Below, piece by piece: positions 32,451 through 39,175 of a stretch of 64,000 nt of DNA. The notes under the pieces were generated by a model. It saw only the letters and a list, made by a program, of their open reading frames with translations. It did not search any database and was not told where the DNA came from. Source of the DNA: SHVO01 sp050250575 (lineage in GTDB: Bacteria > Pseudomonadota > Alphaproteobacteria > Rhodospirillales > Rhodospirillaceae); assembly GCA_050250575.1 (NCBI GenBank), contig JBFWOJ010000006.1:122935-186934 (forward strand), in the 5' to 3' direction. Position 1 is the first letter of the stretch. The number at the start of each line of letters is the position of its first letter. Position numbers and translations under genes: made by a program.

Positions 32451-34337
32451 TCACTGACAGGCCAGGCACTCTTCGTAGTCGGTTCGCCCGTTCGACAGGG
32501 GCTTTTCCGGCCACGCGCGCGTGTTGTCGGCTTCGACGCCGGCGAACGCCGCACGCTGCACGCTCTTGGAGCGGAGGTAGTAGAGGCTCTTCACGCCGGT
32601 CTCCCATGCGCGCCAGTGCAGCATCATGAGGTCCCACTTATCGATGTCCGACGGCAGGAACAGGTTGATGGACTGGCCCTGGCACACGAACGGCGAGCGG
32701 TCGGCTGAGAATTCCACCACCCAGCGCTGATCGATCTCGAAGGCGGTCTTGTAGACGTCCTTCTCTTCCTGAGTGAGGCCATTCAGGTGCTGCACCGAGC
32801 CTTCGTGCTCGAGGATCGAATTCCACGTCGCCGGATTGTCGAGCCCCTTCGCGGCGAGCAGCTTCGTCAGGTACGGGTTTTTTACGGCGAACGAGCCCGA
32901 GAGCGTCTTATGCGTATAGATGTTCGCCGGAATCGGTTCGACGCACGGCGAGGTGCCGCCGCAGATGATCGAGATGGAGGCCGTCGGCGCGATCGCGAGC
33001 TTGTGTGAGAAGCGCGCCATGACGCCCGATTCCGCCGCGTCCGGACACGGACCGCGCTCTTCGGCAAGGGCGACCGAGGCCGCGTCGGCGTGCCGGCGGA
33101 TATGCTTGAACATCTTGAGGTTCCACGACTTCGCCATCGCGCTCTCGAAGGGAATGCCCTTCTGCTGCAGGAACGAGTGGAAGCCCATGATGCCGAGGCC
33201 GACGGAGCGTTCGCGCTTGGCCGAGTAGATGGCGCGTTCCATCGAGGGCGGGGCGCGATCGATGAAGTCCTGCAGGACGTTGTCGAGGAAGCGCATCACG
33301 TCCGGAATGAACTGCTCGTCGGTGTGCCACTCGTCCCACGTCTCGACGTTGAGCGAGGACAGGCAGCAGACGGCCGTGCGGTCTATGCCCTTATGGTCGG
33401 GGCCGGTGTGCAGCATGATCTCGCTGCACAGGTTCGAGGTCGTGACCTTGAGCCCGAGATCGCGCTGATGCTTGGGCATCTGGCGGTTCACGGTGTCGGA
33501 GAAGATGAGATAGGGCTCGCCGGTGTTGAGGCGGGTTTCGAGGATCTTCTGCCACAGCTCGCGGGCGTTCACCATCTTCAGGACTTCGTTCGTCTTGGGG
33601 CTGCGCAGGCCGAACGGTCTGTCGTCGCGCACGCACTCCATGAACTCGTCGGTGATGTTGAGACCGTGATGGAGGTTGAGGCTCTTGCGGTTGAAGTCGC
33701 CCGACGGCTTGCGGATCTCGAGGAATTCCTCGATCTCCGGATGATGCACGTCGAGATAGACCGCGGCCGAGCCGCGGCGGAGCGAGCCCTGCGAAATGGC
33801 GAGCGTGAGAGAGTCCATCACGCGCACGAACGGAATGATGCCTGAGGTCTGGCCGCAGTTGCGGACCTTCTCGCCGATGGAGCGTACCTTGCCCCAGTAG
33901 GTGCCGATGCCGCCGCCGTTGGAGGCGAGCCAGACGTTCTCGGTCCACGTGCCGACGATGCCGTCGAGATTGTCGTTGACCGTGTTCAGGAAGCAGGAAA
34001 TCGGGAGGCCGCGTCCGGCCCCCCCGTTGGACAGAACCGGCGTCGCCGGCATGAACCAGAGCTTGGAGATGTAATCGTAAATACGCTGCGCGTGGGCGAT
34101 ATCGTCGGAATAGGCTTTGGCGACTCGCGCGAACATGTCCTGGTAAGACTCGCCGGGCAGGACATAACGGTCGTCCAGCGTGGCCTTGCCGAAATCGGTG
34201 AGGAGCGCATCGCGCGAACGGTCGATCCGGATCGAGGGCACGACCTCGAGGGCAGCCAGGTCCTTCGACCTGGGCGCCGGAGCCGGGGAAGACTGGTGGG
34301 AGGAAACTTTGGAAGCGACTTCAACAGCGACGTTCAT
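32451..34337 (-). CDS. nrdA: Class I ribonucleotide reductase alpha subunit NrdA (no ATP-cone)
   Basis: A 628-residue catalytic subunit with GAGGGG before the ATG. Motifs: PISCFLNTVNDNLDGI with an active-site Cys, ENVWLASNGGGIGTYWG, SGIIPFVRVMDS, LRRGSAAVYLDVHHPEIEEFL, TTSNLCSEIMLHTG (N-x-C-x-E catalytic loop), APTASISIICGGTSPCVEP, and GVKSLYYLRSK with the paired Tyr of the radical path. It ends in a redox Cys pair (ECLACQ) for thioredoxin/glutaredoxin. Compared with the ~760-residue E. coli enzyme, the N-terminus is short: only ~35 poorly conserved residues precede the catalytic region, so the activity-site ATP-cone appears missing, as in many alphaproteobacterial NrdA proteins. Confidence 0.96.
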   Translation of the reverse strand: MNVAVEVASKVSSHQSSPAPAPRSKDLAALEVVPSIRIDRSRDALLTDFGKATLDDRYVLPGESYQDMFARVAKAYSDDIAHAQRIYDYISKLWFMPATPVLSNGGAGRGLPISCFLNTVNDNLDGIVGTWTENVWLASNGGGIGTYWGKVRSIGEKVRNCGQTSGIIPFVRVMDSLTLAISQGSLRRGSAAVYLDVHHPEIEEFLEIRKPSGDFNRKSLNLHHGLNITDEFMECVRDDRPFGLRSPKTNEVLKMVNARELWQKILETRLNTGEPYLIFSDTVNRQMPKHQRDLGLKVTTSNLCSEIMLHTGPDHKGIDRTAVCCLSSLNVETWDEWHTDEQFIPDVMRFLDNVLQDFIDRAPPSMERAIYSAKRERSVGLGIMGFHSFLQQKGIPFESAMAKSWNLKMFKHIRRHADAASVALAEERGPCPDAAESGVMARFSHKLAIAPTASISIICGGTSPCVEPIPANIYTHKTLSGSFAVKNPYLTKLLAAKGLDNPATWNSILEHEGSVQHLNGLTQEEKDVYKTAFEIDQRWVVEFSADRSPFVCQGQSINLFLPSDIDKWDLMMLHWRAWETGVKSLYYLRSKSVQRAAFAGVEADNTRAWPEKPLSNGRTDYEECLACQ

Positions 34338-34789
34338 GACTACCCCTCGTACGACCTAAGCCCCCACCGCATGGCTCTCGCGAGGTTCCAGAAGGCACAG
34401 AATCCTCTCCCGGGCTCTGGCGCTAAGTCTTTGGTGGGCCTGACTTAACTGCTTCGAGCGGTGGACGGTTCACCCGTCCGTTGGCCGTGTTTCGGTTTCT
34501 GATTTCCCCTCGGCGCCCTAGATCCAGTGGAACGAAGGCAACCTCGCTACGACATATGGTGCATGCGGGAACGCGGGACGGTCAACGCGGAAAAACGACC
34601 GGACCACAAGATTTAGATGATTGACGCATAGGGGAAACTATACATGCGGCGCGTCGCGGAGTTGTCCACGTAATTGTCATGCAGGAAACGCAGGGCTGAA
34701 ATGAAACCTTCTTATTTGCCCGGCCGCGTGCGTTGCAGCATCTTCCGGCCCAGCACGCGCCGCCGCGCCAAAGGGAAGGAAACAAAAAA
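34338..34789 (-). promoter_or_regulatory. nrdAB upstream region with hairpin and possible NrdR-like boxes
   Basis: 452 bp without a gene. A 6-bp perfect hairpin (GGACGG / CCGTCC, 34463-34479) sits in the presumed nrdA leader. CCACAAGATTTAGATG (34604-34619) partly resembles the NrdR box ACACWATATATWGTGT, and a weaker CGACATATGGTGCATG-like site lies about 50 bp closer to nrdA. A TATAGT (minus strand, near 34637) could be a -10. All are candidates by eye. Confidence 0.35.
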
Positions 34790-34993
34790 ATGACCGAACG
34801 CCACGCTTTGCTGAGCTTTCTCGCCGACGAGACGCACGCCGCCCTTCTGCGCGCCCAGCGCGCCGGTGCGCCCGCCACGGCGATGCTGCTGGACGAAGCG
34901 GAAGAACTGATGGCGATTCGCCTGAATATCCTGCGCAGACAGGGAAACGAAGCGCAGCTCGAACTGCCGCTGGACATCAAAGCCGCGGCATAA
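34790..34993 (+). CDS. Small hypothetical protein (67 aa)
   Basis: ATG 34790 is preceded by AGGGAAGGAAAC, a good ribosome site. The protein (MTERHALLSFLADETHAALL..., ending LELPLDIKAAA) is short, helical and Ala/Leu/Arg-rich, with no Cys and no membrane helix. A strong intrinsic terminator follows 23 bp after the stop, which supports a real single-gene transcript. I do not recognise a family. Confidence 0.65.
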   Translation: MTERHALLSFLADETHAALLRAQRAGAPATAMLLDEAEELMAIRLNILRRQGNEAQLELPLDIKAAA

Positions 34994-35016
34994 GCGGCGA
35001 GGATCGAACGGAGCCC

Positions 35017-35050
35017 AGGCCCAGTCGTAAGACTGGGCCTTTTTTCTTTT
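35017..35050 (+). terminator. Strong intrinsic terminator
   Basis: A 10-bp perfect stem (AGGCCCAGTC / GACTGGGCCT) with GTAA loop is followed directly by TTTTTTCTTTT. It ends the small gene at 34790-34993. Confidence 0.92.
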
Positions 35051-35227
35051 CCGCCAAAGCCTTACCCGGCGCGCGCCCCGCCGACCTCATAGGTTGTGGC
35101 CGCACCCGCGAGACTCTTTTTCCGTGCGCCGTTAACCAAGATTCACCAGTCGTTAACGCGCTGGCGCAAGGATCGCCCATCCGCTGGGGCATACATCCTC
35201 CCTCCCCACATTCACCCCAGCCACCTC

Positions 35228-35265
35228 GCGGCCGATCCCCCACGGATCGGCCGCGTTTTTCTTTT
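35228..35265 (+). terminator. Second intrinsic terminator, no upstream gene
   Basis: An 11-bp perfect stem (GCGGCCGATCC / GGATCGGCCGC), 5-nt loop, then GTTTTTCTTTT. No protein gene lies between the previous terminator (35050) and this one, so it may end a short untranslated RNA starting around 35.1 kb. Confidence 0.8.
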
Positions 35266-35271
35266 AATCGC

Positions 35272-35313
35272 GCGTGATCTCGGAAAACCGCTTCACACTT
35301 TTCGGGATCACGC
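35272..35313. repeat. Dispersed stem-loop element with conserved loop (copy 1)
   Basis: Outer arms GCGTGATC (35272-35279) and GATCACGC (35306-35313) pair perfectly, and inner bases extend the stem with two G-T wobbles. The loop core CCGCTTCACACTTTTCG is shared exactly with a second element at ~35845-35888, where different arms also pair. Similar CCGCTTCACACTTTTC sequences are, from memory, abundant in Rhizobiales genomes. Confidence 0.6.
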
Positions 35314-35315
35314 AC

Positions 35316-35349
35316 GCGGCGGACTTCCCTACGGAGTCCGCCGCCTTTT
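35316..35349 (+). terminator. Third intrinsic terminator, just before GGCT gene
   Basis: A 10-bp perfect stem (GCGGCGGACT / AGTCCGCCGC) with 9-nt loop and CTTTTCTT tail, 16 bp before the gamma-glutamylcyclotransferase ATG. It would end any transcript entering from 35.27 kb, or act as an attenuator for the downstream gene. Confidence 0.7.
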
Positions 35350-35365
35350 CTTGTATGAAACGCGG

Positions 35366-35815
35366 ATGCTCTACTTCGCTTACGGATCGAATCTGAATTT
35401 GCGGCTGATGAAGCGTCACGCCGCGCGGGCGAAGCCGATCGGCGCGGCGCGTCTGGACGGCTACAAGATCGTGTTCCGCAGATATGTCGACATCGCGCCG
35501 GAAAAAAACGGTGTCGTGTGGGGCGCGGTCTATGAGGTCACGCCGGCCTGCGAGCGGGCGCTCGACGCCTACGAGGACTGTCCGCGGCTCTACCGCAAGA
35601 TCACGGTGCGCGTCGACGTCGGCGGCGAGGTGCGAGAGGCGATGGCTTACGTGATGACCGAGGCGCTGAGGCAAGACGGCGCGGCGCCCCCGTCGGTCGA
35701 TTACTTCACCCTTGTCGAACAAGGCTATCGTGCGTGGAAGTTGGATCCTGCCCCGCTCAGGAGAGCGCGGAATGCGGTGTTGCACGAACAGAAGCCTCGC
35801 CCCAAGGGGCGATGA
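35366..35815 (+). CDS. Gamma-glutamylcyclotransferase-like protein
   Basis: A 149-residue protein starting MLYFAYGSNLNLRLMKRHA, the AIG2/GGCT-type YGSN motif at residues 5-8. The catalytic acidic residue is likely in ALDAYEDCPRLYRK (the 'E..Y.R' region). GGCT-fold enzymes cyclise gamma-glutamyl groups to 5-oxoproline, for example in glutathione turnover; the subgroup here is small and cytosolic. ATG 35366 was chosen because the family begins at this point; longer in-frame sequence upstream is terminator DNA. Confidence 0.85.
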   Translation: MLYFAYGSNLNLRLMKRHAARAKPIGAARLDGYKIVFRRYVDIAPEKNGVVWGAVYEVTPACERALDAYEDCPRLYRKITVRVDVGGEVREAMAYVMTEALRQDGAAPPSVDYFTLVEQGYRAWKLDPAPLRRARNAVLHEQKPRPKGR

Positions 35816-35828
35816 ATCGCGCGGGCTT

Positions 35829-37238
35829 TCACTTCATGCGGCCGTGATCGGCCGCAAAGACCGCTTCACACTTTTCGCCGATGGCCGGCGAGGATTCCGC
35901 CTGATGGCGGAGTTGGACGCCGGTAAAGACGCTCATCGACACGAGCGTCAAGAGCGCAGCCGCGAGCGTCGCCGCCGCGGCGCCGATCGCGCCGTAGAAC
36001 TGGGTCAAGATGACGAGCATCGGCAGATAGAGGAAGACGATGACGACGGTGCCGATGCGCAGGGCGATGCCGGGACGGCCCATGGCGAAGAGCGCGGGGT
36101 CCATGGGAAAGCCGCAGATGGTCAGCCCGGCCGAGGCAATGAGCAGCACCAGCGGCCAGTAGGCGCCGGCGAACTCCGCGCCGAAGAACACGGTGAGGAA
36201 CTGGGTGCCGAAGGCGAGCGCGATCACCAGCAACAGCACCGCCGCGCCCCCGCCCATGGCCCCGCCGCGCAGGATGAGGCGGGCGAAATCATGCCAGCTG
36301 CCCTTGCTGCCCAGACGAGCGAATTCAGGATAAATCGACTGATTGAGGAGCTCGGCCGGCTTCGACAGGGCGGTGGCGACGTCGCGGCCGACCTTGAAAA
36401 GACCCGCAGCCGCGGGCGCGGCAACCCAGCCGACGATGAAGGTCGAGAGCTGGGAGGGAATCATCTGCACCGAGGCGTGCAAGGTGGAGATGATCGAGAA
36501 TTTCCACAGACCCGGATGTCCCTTGGTGATTCCCTTGAGCGACCAGGTCCAGCCCTTGAGGAATCCTTGCCTCACCGCTTCCCGCCAGCCGAGGAACACG
36601 AGCAGCGAGCCGCCGGCCGCGCCGGCGACGAACCACGCCGCGAGATAGGCCCAGAACGGTCCGCCGGCGAGCGCAACGATCGCGCAGCCCACCAATCTCA
36701 GGAACGGCGTGAGCACGGTCTGCCAGGCGAGGAGATCGAACCGGTCGCACAGCCTCAGGATTCCCATCGGCGTTGCGATCATGGTGAAGAGGATGAGGAA
36801 GCTGTAGAGCTGCGCGTAGCGCACGACCTCCGGGGTCCAATCGACATAAGGACCGACGATCGGCGCGAGGAACCAGCCGAGGGCGAATCCGAACAGCACA
36901 CCGACGACGTCCAGCAAGAACGTGAACTTGATCAGCGACTGGAATGCCGGGATGTCCTTGCGCTCGAGGCAGATGGCGCCATAGCGGATGACCGCCTGCC
37001 ACGACTGGAACGTGGCGAAGGCGATGAGAACGAGCACGTAGGTCTGCACGAGGACGATCACGCCGAAGCGATCGATGCCGAGCGAGTGCGCCAGGAGCGA
37101 GAGCGTCGCGAGGCTGAGGAGGCCGTTGGTGGCGCGGCCCGTCAGGAGCATCCCGGCGTTCTTGAAAGTTCGCCGCAGAATGCCGTCCGAGAACCAATGC
37201 CGGACGGTGCGCGGCACATACATCAAGGCTTCGTTCAT
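35829..37238 (-). CDS. Polysaccharide/oligosaccharide flippase (Wzx/MATE-like)
   Basis: A 469-residue multi-pass membrane protein with roughly 12 hydrophobic helices (e.g. VIVLVQTYVLVLIAFATFQSW, LYSFLILFTMIATPMGILRL, LVIALAFGTQFLTVFFG). The opening KNAGMLLTGRATNGLLSLATLSLLAHSLGIDRFGVIVLVQ is the start of the Polysacc_synt/oligosaccharide flippase family, which moves lipid-linked glycans across the inner membrane. No glycan cluster adjoins it here. The last ~20 residues (AIGEKCEAVFAADHGRMK) are encoded by a dispersed stem-loop repeat and may be a repeat-derived extension of the native C-terminus. Confidence 0.87.
   Translation of the reverse strand: MNEALMYVPRTVRHWFSDGILRRTFKNAGMLLTGRATNGLLSLATLSLLAHSLGIDRFGVIVLVQTYVLVLIAFATFQSWQAVIRYGAICLERKDIPAFQSLIKFTFLLDVVGVLFGFALGWFLAPIVGPYVDWTPEVVRYAQLYSFLILFTMIATPMGILRLCDRFDLLAWQTVLTPFLRLVGCAIVALAGGPFWAYLAAWFVAGAAGGSLLVFLGWREAVRQGFLKGWTWSLKGITKGHPGLWKFSIISTLHASVQMIPSQLSTFIVGWVAAPAAAGLFKVGRDVATALSKPAELLNQSIYPEFARLGSKGSWHDFARLILRGGAMGGGAAVLLLVIALAFGTQFLTVFFGAEFAGAYWPLVLLIASAGLTICGFPMDPALFAMGRPGIALRIGTVVIVFLYLPMLVILTQFYGAIGAAAATLAAALLTLVSMSVFTGVQLRHQAESSPAIGEKCEAVFAADHGRMK
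35845..35888. repeat. Dispersed stem-loop element with conserved loop (copy 2)
   Basis: Loop core CCGCTTCACACTTTTCG (35861-35877) is identical to copy 1. The arms differ in sequence (GATCGGC / GCCGAT and outer GGCC / GGCC) yet still pair, so the structure is kept. This copy lies inside the 3' end of the flippase gene. Confidence 0.6.
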
Positions 37239-37402
37239 CGACGGTTGCGGCCCCCGCTTCCGCTCCCACGCCCGTTCTTGAGATGCATTAGGCCTGTCGT
37301 GTGCGAATAAAACAACGGATAAGTCGGAGGTGTTGTTGTTAAACCGGCAACCACGGGGCGAGTTAGAACGTAAATAATCCGGGGGTCACGGGAGTCACTC
37401 AT

Positions 37403-37594
37403 ATGCAGGCCTTTTATCCGCTTCTCACCGTGATCTCTATGACCGTTTTCGTATGGTTGGGACGCCGCCTTGCCGTCGCCCGCAGCCGCAATGCGTGGGG
37501 ATGGGCGCTCGCCGGCGCGCTTTTGCCGCCATTGCTGATCATTCTCTACGCCTTGAAGCCGCTGGAGGCGTCCGAGGACGACGCCGAAGCCTGA
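37403..37594 (+). CDS. Small membrane protein (63 aa)
   Basis: ATG 37403 with GGGAG upstream. Two hydrophobic segments (FYPLLTVISMTVFVWLG and WALAGALLPPLLIILYAL) are separated by a basic RRLAVARSRNAWG loop, and the tail is acidic (EASEDDAEA). This predicts a two-helix inner-membrane protein. No family recognised. It ends 3 bp before the stop of the convergent solute-binding-protein gene. Confidence 0.65.
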   Translation: MQAFYPLLTVISMTVFVWLGRRLAVARSRNAWGWALAGALLPPLLIILYALKPLEASEDDAEA

Positions 37595-37597
37595 GCC

Positions 37598-39175
37598 TCA
37601 ATTGGCGGCGGGGGCGAGGGAAAGGTAGCGACTGAGGTGGATGTCGGTCGGATTGCCGCGCCAACCGGCGATGCGTTTCGAGACCAAGTTGCGCGTCGCA
37701 CCATAGTAGAGCGGGATGACGGGCTGATCGGCCAGCATCATCGCTTCCGCATCTTTAAGAAGCTTCGCCCGTTCACCCATCGCCGTCGTCTGGGCCGCCT
37801 GACGCAGGAGCCCGTCATAGGTCGGATTGTCATAACGCGCGTAGTTGGAAGCCGCGCTTGCCGAATCCAACACCTGCAGAAAATTCGCCGCGTCGTTGAA
37901 GTCGGCGAGCCAGGCCACGAAGGCGACTTCGAACACGCCCTGGCGCAGGTTCGAAAAATGCACCCGGCCTTCGGTGTTCAGCAGCGAGGTCTCGACCCCG
38001 GCGCGCTTCCACATGGCGGCGATGACGACGGCGATGCGTCGCAGCTCCTGATTGGCCGTGTGCGCGTAGGCGAGACGCAAGGGGTTATCGGGTCCGTAGC
38101 CCGCTTCCGCGAGCAGGCGCCGGGCTTCCCTTAAGCGGATCTCGTAGGCCGCAGAATCGAGATCGAGTGCGGGTGGGGTGTAGTTGGCCGTTGCCGGAGG
38201 AACGAAACTCATCGCCGGCAGCGCGCCGCCGCGCACAACCTTGCTCACGAGGGTATCGCGATCAATCGCCAGCGAAAGGGCGCGGCGCACGCGGCGATCG
38301 CGCAGCCTCGGCTCGCGCGTGTTGAGCGAGAGGTAATAGGTGAGCAATGCCGGCGTGAGACGCGCCTCATCCTTGAGTTCGGCGAGGATCCGGTCGGTCT
38401 CGGCCGATGGAAACTCCATCAGCATATCGAAGTCGCCGGCGCGGAATCGCGCGACCGCCGCGGTCGTGTCGGGCGCGGGGTGATAGATCACGCGCGCGAG
38501 CTTGACGTTGGCGGCGTCGCGATACTTCTCGTTGCGCACGAGCGTGATATGGCTTTGCGGCTCCCATTGGCTGAGAACGAACGCGCCGTTGCCGACGATA
38601 GTGCCGGGCCGCGTCCAGCTGTCGGGAGATGCGTGCGCCTGCGGCGGCACGACGACCGCGAAGGAAGCAGCAAGCAGCGACGGCAGATAGGGCACGGGCG
38701 CTTCGAGTTCGAGCGCCACCGTGCCCACAGCCGCCGTCACACCGAGCGCAGAAGGCGGCATCTGCCCGGTATTCACCGCCCGCGCATTCTTGATGACGAA
38801 CATCTGCGCTGCCCCCGGCGCCGCGGTTTTGGGATCCAAGAGGCGCCGAAACGACGCAACGACATGCTCTGCCGTGAGCGGCGTTCCATCGGACCAGACG
38901 AGTCCCGGGCGCAAATTGAAAACGTAGCGCCGGCCGTCGGGACTGACGGCCCACGAGTCCGCGATGCCGGGTACCGGCTGACCATCCGCATTGAATGCGA
39001 GCAGGCCTTCGAACAGATCGAGCACCAGCGCCTGTTCGTACTGGCTGTTGGCCTTGTGCGGATCGAGCGAACCCGGCTCGCCGCGTCCGCCGCGGTTCAG
39101 GGTTTGGGCCGAGGCCGTTGAGGCGAAAGTTACGGCAAGGGCGAGAGCCAGGAACGCACGTCGCAACAAACTCAA
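37598..39175 (-). CDS. ABC transporter solute-binding protein, family 5 (oligopeptide type)
   Basis: A 525-residue periplasmic binding protein. The signal peptide (SLLRRAFLALALAVTFASTASAQ) is followed by the SBP_bac_5 signature: GEPGSLDPHKANSQYEQALVLDLFEGL, SWAVSPDGRRYVFNLRPGLVWSDGTPLTAEHVVASF, NGAFVLSQWEP, RRVRRALSLAIDRDTLV and FNDAANFLQVLDS. It would bind peptides or similar ligands for an Opp/Dpp-type importer, yet no permease or ATPase genes are adjacent. The TTG start overlaps the malic enzyme stop (39172-39175), so translation is probably coupled to maeB, an unusual pairing. Confidence 0.9.
   Translation of the reverse strand: MSLLRRAFLALALAVTFASTASAQTLNRGGRGEPGSLDPHKANSQYEQALVLDLFEGLLAFNADGQPVPGIADSWAVSPDGRRYVFNLRPGLVWSDGTPLTAEHVVASFRRLLDPKTAAPGAAQMFVIKNARAVNTGQMPPSALGVTAAVGTVALELEAPVPYLPSLLAASFAVVVPPQAHASPDSWTRPGTIVGNGAFVLSQWEPQSHITLVRNEKYRDAANVKLARVIYHPAPDTTAAVARFRAGDFDMLMEFPSAETDRILAELKDEARLTPALLTYYLSLNTREPRLRDRRVRRALSLAIDRDTLVSKVVRGGALPAMSFVPPATANYTPPALDLDSAAYEIRLREARRLLAEAGYGPDNPLRLAYAHTANQELRRIAVVIAAMWKRAGVETSLLNTEGRVHFSNLRQGVFEVAFVAWLADFNDAANFLQVLDSASAASNYARYDNPTYDGLLRQAAQTTAMGERAKLLKDAEAMMLADQPVIPLYYGATRNLVSKRIAGWRGNPTDIHLSRYLSLAPAAN

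Noticed and set aside
34345..34500. Cobalamin or other known riboswitch upstream of nrdA
   Set aside because: GC-rich hairpins are present, but none of the conserved cobalamin-box or nrdJ-motif sequences that I know could be found.
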